Shown here in pieces: positions 8,589 to 16,911 of a DNA stretch of 64,000 nucleotides (position 1 is its first letter; every line of letters begins with the position of its first letter). The DNA is from Bacteroidia bacterium (GTDB lineage: Bacteria > Bacteroidota > Bacteroidia > Bacteroidales > GWA2-32-17). The stretch lies in assembly GCA_016218155.1 (NCBI GenBank), contig JACREQ010000105.1:1-64000 (forward strand), written 5' to 3'. Below the pieces are notes generated by a model. It saw only the letters and a program-made list of their open reading frames with translations, made no database searches and was not told the origin of the DNA. The translations under genes were made by a program, and so were the position numbers.

Positions 8589-11003
8589 TTAGTTGAATTT
8601 CTTAAGTGCTTTATTTGCAAACAATGAAGAAAACAAAGTAACAAAACCAACAACTGTAATTGAGCTCAATGGCATTAAGATAGCCGCTACAATTGGAGAT
8701 AACAAACCCATTACAGCAAAATATAAACCTACAGAATTGTAAGCAAATGAAAATACAAAACTGAATTTTATTATTGTTCTAGTTGTTTTGCTAAATGAAA
8801 TAAAGGTTGAAATACAATCAAAAGAATCTGCTCTAAGTATTGCATCACAAGCCGGGGAAAAATGGTATACATTATCAGCAATAGAAATACCAACGTTACT
8901 CTGCATTAAAGCTCCGGCATCATTTAAACCATCACCAACCATAAGTACCTTTTTTCCTTTTTGTTGCAAGTTTTTAATATAATTAAGTTTATCCTCAGGA
9001 CTCTGATTAAAAAAAAGATTTTTATCAAAATACTTCTTTAATAACTCGTTATCTTTTAATGTATCACCTGAAATCAAGTGTAAATCATAACCATTAGTTC
9101 TTAAATTTTCAAGTACAATCCCTAAATTATGCCTCAATTTACTGTTGAGAATAAATCTACCTATATATCTATCATCAATTGAAACATGAACATTTGATTC
9201 AAAATCGTTACACATTATTATTTTTCCAGTAACAAAAACATCAGAGCCAAATTTTATTTTCTTCCCATTTACTGTTCCCTCAATTCCTTTTCCAGAAATC
9301 TCATTAAAAAATAATGCCTCTTCAAAGTTTTCATAACAATATTCCTGTTTTAGATATAGAAAAACAGACTGACTTAACGGATGAGTTGAGTGGCGTGCCA
9401 ATGATGCTATTTCAAGCATTTCAATATTTGTTACTAAACTTTCGGTTAAAAAAGATATGTCATGAACATCAGCTTGTGTTATTGTGCCAGTTTTATCAAA
9501 AACAATATTATCTATATCGTACATTCTCTCTAAAACCTCATTATTTTTCAGATAGAATCCTTTATTACCAAATATTCTCATTACATTACCATAAGTAAAA
9601 GGGATAGAAAGTGCAAGAGCACATGGACATGCAACAATAAGCACAGAAGTAAAGGCTTTTATTATCATTGAACTATCTACAAAAAACCAAACAAGAGCTG
9701 TAATAAAACCTATAAATAAAACAACTAGTGTAAATCTTTTACTAATAACATCAATTAGCTTTGTTAAAGAAGTTGCTTCTTTATCGGATTTTTGCATCTG
9801 CTCCTGATTCCATAATTGAGTTAATCTGCTTTGTTGTGTTGAAGTTTTAACAAGCAACTCTATTGTACTTCCTACTTGTTTTCCACCTGCATAGATAAAC
9901 TCTCCTTTCACTTTGTTAACAGGAACAGATTCGCCGGTTACAAAACTATAATCAATATTAGCAGAAGCACTGATTAAAACAGAATCTGCAGGAATTAACT
10001 CCTGATTTCGTATTCTGATAATATCCCCTTCAATTAGATCGTGAAGCTGAACTGTAATTTCATTATCATCTTTTAACTTTGTTACTGCAACAGGAAAATA
10101 AGAACGATAATTTCTATCGAATGATAATGCCTGATATGTTTTAGCCTGATACCATTTTCCTATTAATAAAAAAAACACAAGTCCGCAAAGTGAATCCATA
10201 TAACCCGAACCGGCATTTGTAATAATCTCGAAAGTACTTTCTATAAATATTGCGATTAAACCTATTGCTATAGGGAAATCTATATTCAAAATACCTTTAC
10301 GGATATTTTTCCAAGCAGATATAAGGTAATCATTTCCACTGTAGAAAAACACGGGTATTGCTAATATTAAATTCAGTATTCCAAAAAATGATTTATAAGA
10401 AAAATCAATTGTTTCTGAACCCGGAATATATTCGGGAAAACTAAATAACATAGTATTACCAAATGCAAAACCTGCTACTCCAATTTTATATAAAAGCTGC
10501 TTATTTCCCTTTTGATTCTTAGTTTTCTCGACACTTTCAAGTGTTATGTTAGGAATGTAGTGTATTGAAACAAGTAACTCTACTAATAGCCTTAAACTAA
10601 TTTCATCAGAATTAAATGTTATTGTAACTTCCTTTTTTACAAAATGAACAAGTGAATGAGTTATACCTGAATGCAATTTATGTAAATTTTCTAACAACCA
10701 AATACAAGAACTACAATGTATTGAAGGAATAAATAAAGTAACTTTCTTAATATTTTTCTCCGAAAATTCGTATAATTTGTTTTTAACTTCTTCAAGATCC
10801 AGATACGAAAATTTATTCTGATAACTTTCTGATGTAACTTTAATACCGGGATGTGATTCAAAATTATAATAATCGTAAAGCTTATGTTTATTTATAATCT
10901 GATAAACAGTTTTGCATCCATCACAACAAAAGCTCTTTTCTTCCCAGATTATTGGATATTTACCACAATCGTCGCCACAATGTATGCAGGTTATCTTACT
11001 CAT
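8589..11003 (-). CDS. ccoI: Copper-translocating P-type ATPase of the CcoI/FixI type
   Basis: An inner-membrane P1B-type ATPase of 804 residues. In cbb3 oxidase assembly, CcoI moves copper needed for the CuB centre. Visible in order: an N-terminal Cys-rich zinc-ribbon-like module (CIHCGDDCG...FCCDGC, residues 5-32), a heavy-metal-associated domain with CSSC (about residue 97), membrane helices, the actuator motif TGES, the transmembrane CPC metal site (about residue 458), the phosphorylation motif DKTGT (about 502) and the hinge GDGLND. The Cys-rich start is characteristic of CcoI as opposed to CopA. It is the last gene of the cco operon, 7 bases after the DsbD_2-like gene. Confidence 0.93.
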   Translation of the reverse strand: MSKITCIHCGDDCGKYPIIWEEKSFCCDGCKTVYQIINKHKLYDYYNFESHPGIKVTSESYQNKFSYLDLEEVKNKLYEFSEKNIKKVTLFIPSIHCSSCIWLLENLHKLHSGITHSLVHFVKKEVTITFNSDEISLRLLVELLVSIHYIPNITLESVEKTKNQKGNKQLLYKIGVAGFAFGNTMLFSFPEYIPGSETIDFSYKSFFGILNLILAIPVFFYSGNDYLISAWKNIRKGILNIDFPIAIGLIAIFIESTFEIITNAGSGYMDSLCGLVFFLLIGKWYQAKTYQALSFDRNYRSYFPVAVTKLKDDNEITVQLHDLIEGDIIRIRNQELIPADSVLISASANIDYSFVTGESVPVNKVKGEFIYAGGKQVGSTIELLVKTSTQQSRLTQLWNQEQMQKSDKEATSLTKLIDVISKRFTLVVLFIGFITALVWFFVDSSMIIKAFTSVLIVACPCALALSIPFTYGNVMRIFGNKGFYLKNNEVLERMYDIDNIVFDKTGTITQADVHDISFLTESLVTNIEMLEIASLARHSTHPLSQSVFLYLKQEYCYENFEEALFFNEISGKGIEGTVNGKKIKFGSDVFVTGKIIMCNDFESNVHVSIDDRYIGRFILNSKLRHNLGIVLENLRTNGYDLHLISGDTLKDNELLKKYFDKNLFFNQSPEDKLNYIKNLQQKGKKVLMVGDGLNDAGALMQSNVGISIADNVYHFSPACDAILRADSFDCISTFISFSKTTRTIIKFSFVFSFAYNSVGLYFAVMGLLSPIVAAILMPLSSITVVGFVTLFSSLFANKALKKFN

Positions 11004-11010
11004 TTATATT

Positions 11011-11730
11011 TTAGTGACAGCAAGAATGTTTTTCGGAGCATACTTCAGTGTATGGTGTTAATACTTCATCAACAGGACTGATATACTTTATTCCTAAGTT
11101 AAGACCTCTGAGAATAAAAAGAATTCCTAAAATTATTATAACAAATGGAATTACTTTAGTAAAAAATCTTCTTGTGGCAATTCCTAATGAGCTTCCGACT
11201 ATTGAAATAGCAATTAACATTGGACTTGTTGCTAATCCAAATGCAATCATTGCAAGCATTCCACTTATACTATCATTTGTTGTAACAGCTAATGCAACTG
11301 CAGTATATACTAAACCACAAGGCAGAAGTCCGTTTAAAATACCAATTGAAAACAGCGACAAATAAGAGCTTACCGAGAATTTATTACTTAAACTATTCTT
11401 AATTAAATTGATAAAAGTAAAACTTTTATTTTTTATTTTATTTCTAAATATTAAAGGAAAAACCACAGATAAAATCATAGTTACACCGGTAATAATTGAG
11501 ACTATCTGTTGAAAGCCTGCCATCTGAAATCCTTTACCAATTAATCCGAATAATAATCCCAATAATGCATATGTAACAGTTCTTCCAAGATTGTATAACA
11601 AAGTACTTATTATTCTTGATAGCCAGTTATTGTTTTTTAAGGGCAGAGCAATTGCAATCGGACCGCACATTCCAGCACAATGAAAGCTTCCAAGAAAACC
11701 TAGTGTTATAGCTGAAATAATTAAAACCAT
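11011..11730 (-). CDS. Sulfite exporter TauE/SafE (DsbD_2) family membrane protein in cco operon
   Basis: The 239-residue protein is nearly all membrane helix (about six). Two conserved Cys-containing segments mark the DsbD_2-type family: GSFHCAGMCGPIAIALPL near the N-terminus and NGLLPCGLVYTAVA mid-protein. Relatives sit regularly in cbb3 clusters and are thought to help metal or redox handling during oxidase assembly. The C-terminus is short, soluble and rich in Cys and His (CSEKHSCCH), a plausible copper site. Its start overlaps the ccoH stop by one base, and ccoI follows after 7 bases. An actual sulfite-export role is not supported by context. Confidence 0.82.
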   Translation of the reverse strand: MVLIISAITLGFLGSFHCAGMCGPIAIALPLKNNNWLSRIISTLLYNLGRTVTYALLGLLFGLIGKGFQMAGFQQIVSIITGVTMILSVVFPLIFRNKIKNKSFTFINLIKNSLSNKFSVSSYLSLFSIGILNGLLPCGLVYTAVALAVTTNDSISGMLAMIAFGLATSPMLIAISIVGSSLGIATRRFFTKVIPFVIIILGILFILRGLNLGIKYISPVDEVLTPYTEVCSEKHSCCH

Positions 11731-12179
11731 TACATATTAAAATTAAATTCCTGATAATAACTTACACTATCTGAATACCAATCAATTTTAATCTTGTATC
11801 GCTTTTCTGTAAAGTTTGATTTACTAAATTTCTGAACATTGTTTGAATCAGGTTCAATTTTGTATAATAAATCTTTATCATTTTTTGAAGCACAGTAAAA
11901 CAATATGGTTCCCTTAATTGTATTATGTTTAAACTCATCTGGGAATTTTATTTCGATTAGATTATTTGATTGCAACAGTTGAATCTTACTGTTTAAAAGA
12001 TTTGTATTTTTCTTCTTCTGAATTTCTGTTTCATAATTAAGTTCTTTATGGTAATAATCTTTTGTAATAACATCATCACCTATTCCAATACTTAAAATAA
12101 GTCTTAAAATTATTGTACCAAAAAATAACATTATTACAATAAAAATTCCCCACCCCCAATTAAACTTTGATTTTGCCAT
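11730..12179 (-). CDS. ccoH: FixH/CcoH family protein
   Basis: At 149 residues with one N-terminal membrane helix (WGIFIVIMLFFGTIILRLIL), it has the FixH signature that follows the helix: DVITKDYYHKELNYETEIQ. FixH/CcoH is needed for stable assembly of the cbb3 oxidase, and the soluble beta-rich part faces the periplasm. It sits between ccoG (11 bases upstream) and the DsbD_2-like gene (one-base overlap), as expected for translationally coupled assembly genes. Confidence 0.88.
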   Translation of the reverse strand: MAKSKFNWGWGIFIVIMLFFGTIILRLILSIGIGDDVITKDYYHKELNYETEIQKKKNTNLLNSKIQLLQSNNLIEIKFPDEFKHNTIKGTILFYCASKNDKDLLYKIEPDSNNVQKFSKSNFTEKRYKIKIDWYSDSVSYYQEFNFNM

Positions 12180-12190
12180 TCTTAAAATTG

Positions 12191-13567
12191 TTAATTTGAG
12201 GAAATAAAAAGCACAGATTTATTTTCTACTAACTCATTATTAGAATATATTGCCAAATTTAGAGTCACCTGCTTTTCATGAATAACTTTCTTATCAAGCA
12301 CAATAAAAAACACACCTTCAGCATTACTTTGATCTTTAACAACAACATTCTGGCTTCCTGGAAATTGAACTTCTCCATTTGGCGATACCAGTTTTATTGA
12401 AATAACCTGACTGTTATGCGTTTTATTAATAATTTTAAAATTATAAAGATTACTTATTTTTCCATTTTCTAATTCCTGAAATAACGTTCCCGAAGTTCTT
12501 AAAATAGATGTTTGAACATCAGTTCGTACAGATAACAAATAAGATAAAAAGACTAATAATAAAACAAGTACAGAAGTATAGCCAATTATTCTTGCATTAA
12601 ACTTCACATTTTCTCCTTTTTCAATATTATTTAATGAAGCATACCTTATCAATCCCTTCGGTTTTCCGACTTTTAACATAACCGAATTACATGCATCAAT
12701 ACAAGCAGTGCAATTCGTACATTCAAGTTGACTTCCATTACGAATATCTATTCCTGATGGACAAACATGCAAACAATTTGCACAATCGATGCAATCACCT
12801 GTTTCTTTATCAGAAACTTTTCCTCTCGGCTCACCACGTTTATAATCATAAGAAACTGCTATAGAATTTTTATCCAAAAGCACACCCTGCAATCTACCGT
12901 ATGGACAAATTATTGTACAAACCAATTCTCTTATCTGAGAAAAAACGAAATAAATAACAGTAGAAAAAATAATTATACCTATAAATTTCCCACTATGTTC
13001 ACCTCCGAGAATAGAAAAAACACTTTCATAACCATTTAAATAAGTCAGAAGTGTTACTCCAAAACAAAATGAAACAATCCAGAATAAAATATGTTTAATT
13101 GTTTTTTTTAATATTTTTTCAAATGTTAGAATTTGTTGATTTAACTCTTTTTGCTTGGCAGTACTGCCTTCTACCAGCCACTCAATATTTCTGAACACCA
13201 ATTCCATAAAAACAGATTGCGGACAAGCCCACCCACAAAATATTCTACCATAAATAACAGTAAACAAAATAATAAATATTATTAATGATATCATTACCAA
13301 AAAGAACATAAAGAAATCCTGAGGCCAAAATACTTTTGTAAAAAGTATAAATTTTCTTTCTATTATATCAAGTAAAAATATAGGTCGTCCGTTTACTTTA
13401 AAATATGGACCAATAAAAAATAACAGAATTAGAAAATACCCTACAATGAGCCTTAAATTATATAATTTACCCTTTGGCTTTTTCGCATAAATCCACACAC
13501 GCTTACCTTCTTCACTAACAATGCTTAATCTGTCACGAAACGTACGTTCTGTTTGTTCTTTGCTCAT
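12191..13567 (-). CDS. ccoG: Cytochrome c oxidase accessory protein CcoG (polyferredoxin)
   Basis: A membrane-bound iron-sulfur protein of 458 residues involved in making the copper centre of cbb3 oxidase; CcoG can reduce Cu(II) in characterised bacteria. Visible features: membrane helices near residues 40-60, 85-105, 160-180 and 195-215; the motif GWACPQSVFMELVFR; two ferredoxin cysteine sets (CIDCANCLHVCP at about 256 and CTNCTACIDACN at about 282); and a C-terminal IgFN-like domain. Length and order match the family. It lies 25 bases after ccoP. Confidence 0.94.
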   Translation of the reverse strand: MSKEQTERTFRDRLSIVSEEGKRVWIYAKKPKGKLYNLRLIVGYFLILLFFIGPYFKVNGRPIFLLDIIERKFILFTKVFWPQDFFMFFLVMISLIIFIILFTVIYGRIFCGWACPQSVFMELVFRNIEWLVEGSTAKQKELNQQILTFEKILKKTIKHILFWIVSFCFGVTLLTYLNGYESVFSILGGEHSGKFIGIIIFSTVIYFVFSQIRELVCTIICPYGRLQGVLLDKNSIAVSYDYKRGEPRGKVSDKETGDCIDCANCLHVCPSGIDIRNGSQLECTNCTACIDACNSVMLKVGKPKGLIRYASLNNIEKGENVKFNARIIGYTSVLVLLLVFLSYLLSVRTDVQTSILRTSGTLFQELENGKISNLYNFKIINKTHNSQVISIKLVSPNGEVQFPGSQNVVVKDQSNAEGVFFIVLDKKVIHEKQVTLNLAIYSNNELVENKSVLFISSN

Positions 13568-13592
13568 TATTTATTTTTAATAAAGGCAAAAT

Positions 13593-14165
13593 TTATGGAT
13601 AAACTGTTCCCTGTGGTCCTTTTGCATTTGCAGGATTAGAACCTTTAAGTTTAACAAGTATATAACTTGTTAGCTCTAATATTTGCTTATCAGATAATTG
13701 ATCCTTATAAGGCAACATCCCCTTTGTTATATATCCATATTTTATTGTCTTAAAAACATCATTTGGGTTATTACCATGAAGCCATGCCTTATCTGTCAGG
13801 TTAGGGCCCACATTATTTCCTTCGCCATTATTTCCATGGCAGGTAAAACAGGTTTTAGATTTATATAATTCAGAACCTGCTAAAAAGTCCTTTTCATCTT
13901 TTAATAGTATAATGTTATTTTCATCTAACCCCTTAGTTAAAGAATCTGTTTTGGCAGAATCAGCTATTGCAATCTCTTTTGAATATTCCATATCCTGATT
14001 TGGACCACCGAAAAATACGTAATAACCAAAATAACCTGCCGACCATAACACAGTTAAATAAAAAACCCACATAATCCATGGTGGAGGATTATTGTCAAGT
14101 TCTTTTATCCCATCATAATCATGATCCTCGATCAATTTTTTCTTTTCATTATCTCTTATATCCAT
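13593..14165 (-). CDS. ccoP: cbb3 oxidase subunit III (CcoP), single-haem form
   Basis: The 190-residue protein has a FixP-type N-terminus (DHDYDGIKELDNNPPPWIMW), one membrane helix and a cytochrome c domain. There is only one CxxCH (C106, C109, H110), with a Met ligand in KGMLPYKDQLS; the classical CcoP has two haems c and about 300 residues. It delivers electrons to the CcoNO core. The shorter one-haem form occurs in Bacteroidota. It lies 15 bases after the ccoQ-like gene. Confidence 0.92.
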   Translation of the reverse strand: MDIRDNEKKKLIEDHDYDGIKELDNNPPPWIMWVFYLTVLWSAGYFGYYVFFGGPNQDMEYSKEIAIADSAKTDSLTKGLDENNIILLKDEKDFLAGSELYKSKTCFTCHGNNGEGNNVGPNLTDKAWLHGNNPNDVFKTIKYGYITKGMLPYKDQLSDKQILELTSYILVKLKGSNPANAKGPQGTVYP

Positions 14166-14180
14166 AAAACAATAATTTTA

Positions 14181-14357
14181 TTACTCAATATTTTCCTTCT
14201 CTAAAGGCAATTGACTCATCTCATTTGTATAACTTTTTTTCAGCATAAAAACCCATGCTAATATCCCCACAAATGTAACAACAGACATAACTGTTGAAAA
14301 AACAGTTAGAAACTGCGATCCCGGATCTAAATCAAGAAATTGATATATTATTTTCAT
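14181..14357 (-). CDS. ccoQ: CcoQ-like small membrane protein of cbb3 oxidase
   Basis: A 58-residue reading frame. Its ATG (14357-14355) overlaps the ccoNO stop codon (TGA at 14356-14354) in the form ATGA, a strong sign of translational coupling. The product starts MKIIYQFLDLDPGS, has one membrane helix (VMSVVTFVGILAWVFML) and a charged tail (KKSYTNEMSQLPLEKENIE). Position between ccoNO and ccoP, length and topology all match CcoQ/FixQ, a small subunit that stabilises the complex. Sequence conservation in this family is low, so the call rests largely on context. Confidence 0.82.
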   Translation of the reverse strand: MKIIYQFLDLDPGSQFLTVFSTVMSVVTFVGILAWVFMLKKSYTNEMSQLPLEKENIE

Positions 14358-16519
14358 TTCACCTTGGGTTTTTGAATAGTATCAACAACATTCTGACTTG
14401 ATATATCAGCACCAAGTTTATGAAGATAAGCAATTATTGCTATCATCTCTTTTGTTGGTGAAACATTTATATTTGCTGCTTTTAATTCATCAGAAATTAA
14501 TTGAGCCTGTTTTAATAAATCATCATTTGCTTTCATTTCATAACCCTCTGCATATGGAACACCAACAGTTCTCATTGCATTAATTTTTGAAACAGTACTT
14601 GCTAAATCAATCTCTTTTTCTGCTAACCATGGATATGCAGGCATATTGGTACCCTGACTTGTACTTTGAGGATTCATCATATGATTATAGTGCCACATAG
14701 CTGGCTTATACATTTTGCCACCAAGTACACCAGTTCTGGCTAAATCAGGACCAGTACGTTTTGAGCCAAACTGAAACGGATGATCATATACAAATTCACC
14801 TACTTTAGAATATTCTCCATACCTTTCGGTTTCAGATCTGAATGGACGAACCATTTGAGAATGGCAGTTATAACAACCTTCCTTAATATAAATATCTCTT
14901 CCTTGTAACTCTAAAGGAGTATATGGCTTTACAGATGCAATGGTTGGAATATTTGATTTTACAACAATGAGAGGAATAACTTCAATTGCACCACCAATTG
15001 CAACTGCAATAAAAATATAAATAGCAAAACGAACTGGCTTACGCTCTAACCAGCGATGAGCAGTTTCACTTAAAACAGAACGTTTCACCGATTTCTCTAA
15101 TGCTGGGGCACTTGCTTCTTCCTGAGCTACAAACTTTCCTGCTTTTACAGTTTTTATTATGTTATAAACCATAACTAAAAATCCTACCATGTATAATGCA
15201 CCACCAATTACCCTTGTTATATAAAATGGAAATATTTGTGTTACAGTTTCTAAGAAGTTTGAATAAACTAATGTCCCCTCTGCATTAAATTCTTTCCACA
15301 TTAATATCTGAATAAAAGAAGCCCAGTACATTGGAACAGCCCATAACAATGTACCTAAAGTTCCTATCCAGAAATGAAAATTTGCAAGTTTCTTAGAGAA
15401 TAATTCAGTATTAAAAAGTTTTGGTATTAACCAGTATAACATTGCAAAAGTCAAGAATCCATTCCATGCTAACGCTCCAACATGCGCATGCGCAACAGTC
15501 CAGTCAGTAAAATGGCTAATTGCATTAATTGATTTTATTGATAATAATGGACCTTCAAAAGTACTCATTCCATAAGCAGTAATTGCCACTACCATAAATT
15601 TCAATATAGGACTTTCCCTAACCTTATCCCATGCCCCACGCAATGTAAGTAAACCATTTATCATTCCACCCCATGACGGTGCAATTAACATTATAGAAAA
15701 CACAACACCTAATGATTGAATCCAATCTGGCATTGCCTGGTATAATAAATGATGCGGACCAGACCAGATATAAATAAATATTAATGACCAGAAATGTATA
15801 ATTGATAATCGATAAGAGTAAACCGGACGATTTGCCATTTTAGGTAGAAAATAATACATCAATCCTAAATAAGGTGTTGTTAAGAAAAATGCAACAGCAT
15901 TATGGCCATACCACCACTGAACTAAAGCATCCTGAACACCAGCATAAAAAGGATAACTTTTAAGAAAGCTTGCAGGCATTTCAATTGAATTTACAATATG
16001 AAGCATTGCCACTGCTAGAATTGAAGCTACATAAAACCAGATTGAAACATATAAATGCTTTACTCTTCTTTTTATAATTGTTCCAATAACATTTGCGCCA
16101 AATACAACCCAAACAAGAGCAATCATTATATCAACAGGCCACTCTAATTCAGCATATTCTTTACCTGTGGTAAAACCAGCAGCAAGTGTTAAAGCTGCAC
16201 AAACAATTATTAATTGCCAGCCCCAGAAATGAACTTTACTTAAAAAATCGCTGAACATTCTGGCTTTCAATAAACGCTGTGTAGAATAATAAACACCGGT
16301 AAAAATTCCATTTCCTACAAAGGCAAAAATTATTGCATTAGTGTGAATTGGTCTTATTCTTCCAAAAGAAGTGAATTCAATTCCAAAGTTTAAAATTGGA
16401 AAAGCCATTTGCAAAGCAGCTAAAATTCCGACCAAAAGCGCAACTGCTGCCCAAAGTATTGTTGCATATGCAAACAATTTTACAATTTTGTTGTCGTAAT
16501 AAAAAGTTTGTTGTTCCAT
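14354..16519 (-). CDS. ccoNO: Fused cbb3 cytochrome c oxidase subunits I and II (CcoNO)
   Basis: The catalytic core of the high-affinity cbb3 oxidase as one 721-residue chain. Residues about 1-470 are CcoN, with twelve or more membrane helices and the metal-ligand regions WWYGHNAVAFFL, GPHHLLYQAMPDW and TVAHAHVGALAWNG. After a linker (about 470-500) comes a CcoO part with one helix and the haem c motif CYNCH (about residue 548), followed by QMVRPFRSETERYGEYS. The fusion is usual in Bacteroidota, whereas in Proteobacteria the two are separate genes. It starts immediately after the ccoS stop and overlaps ccoQ at its end. Confidence 0.96.
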   Translation of the reverse strand: MEQQTFYYDNKIVKLFAYATILWAAVALLVGILAALQMAFPILNFGIEFTSFGRIRPIHTNAIIFAFVGNGIFTGVYYSTQRLLKARMFSDFLSKVHFWGWQLIIVCAALTLAAGFTTGKEYAELEWPVDIMIALVWVVFGANVIGTIIKRRVKHLYVSIWFYVASILAVAMLHIVNSIEMPASFLKSYPFYAGVQDALVQWWYGHNAVAFFLTTPYLGLMYYFLPKMANRPVYSYRLSIIHFWSLIFIYIWSGPHHLLYQAMPDWIQSLGVVFSIMLIAPSWGGMINGLLTLRGAWDKVRESPILKFMVVAITAYGMSTFEGPLLSIKSINAISHFTDWTVAHAHVGALAWNGFLTFAMLYWLIPKLFNTELFSKKLANFHFWIGTLGTLLWAVPMYWASFIQILMWKEFNAEGTLVYSNFLETVTQIFPFYITRVIGGALYMVGFLVMVYNIIKTVKAGKFVAQEEASAPALEKSVKRSVLSETAHRWLERKPVRFAIYIFIAVAIGGAIEVIPLIVVKSNIPTIASVKPYTPLELQGRDIYIKEGCYNCHSQMVRPFRSETERYGEYSKVGEFVYDHPFQFGSKRTGPDLARTGVLGGKMYKPAMWHYNHMMNPQSTSQGTNMPAYPWLAEKEIDLASTVSKINAMRTVGVPYAEGYEMKANDDLLKQAQLISDELKAANINVSPTKEMIAIIAYLHKLGADISSQNVVDTIQKPKVK

Positions 16520-16702
16520 CTATTTATTATTTTCTTCTTTATTCTTTTCTGTTAAATCATCTTTTTTATCATCAAATAATATTCTTACCGAAGGTGTATA
16601 ATCATCATCAAACTGCCCCGATTTAACAGCCCATACAAATGCGCCAAGAAATCCAGCTGCTACTATTAAACAAATTACAATCAGGATAAAAATAACCTCC
16701 AT
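16520..16702 (-). CDS. ccoS: cbb3 oxidase assembly protein CcoS
   Basis: A 60-residue, single-helix protein (IFILIVICLIVAAGFLGAFVWAV) followed by the family's acidic motif SGQFDDDYTPSVRILFDD. CcoS is required to insert haem and copper into the cbb3 core. It is the first gene of the operon; its stop is directly followed by the ccoNO start. The region upstream is shared with the divergent lytic transglycosylase gene. Confidence 0.93.
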   Translation of the reverse strand: MEVIFILIVICLIVAAGFLGAFVWAVKSGQFDDDYTPSVRILFDDKKDDLTEKNKEENNK

Positions 16703-16719
16703 ATTATTTTAATATTTTA

Positions 16720-16727
16720 CAAAAATA
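16720..16727 (-). promoter_or_regulatory. Possible -7 element (TATTTTTG) upstream of ccoS
   Basis: On the minus strand TATTTTTG fits the Bacteroidota -7 consensus TAnnTTTG, 18 bp from the ccoS start. No TTTG lies at the right distance for the -33 element. No clear FNR-type TTGAN6TCAA box was seen in the 209-bp divergent region, though oxygen control would be expected. Confidence 0.25.
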
Positions 16728-16911
16728 AATATTTATTTAAGTACATCATTATTTAAATACATTTTTTTCATTACTCAAATATAATAAATCTGGCAAACAG
16801 ATAGTTACTGAATATTTGTTTGAAAACATATTTTCTACCCTATAAAAAAAATATTTTTATTAATCTTTGAAAAAATATTACGAAATTCGGCAAATAATTA
16901 AAGCCCATTAA

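Noticed and set aside
11048-11365. Plus-strand open frame of 105 codons opposite the DsbD_2-like gene
   Set aside because: It lies wholly antisense inside a gene with clear family motifs; codon content mirrors the real frame.
16703-16911. FNR/CRP-like site upstream of the cco operon
   Set aside because: No TTGAN6TCAA-like palindrome was found; oxygen control is expected but not visible.
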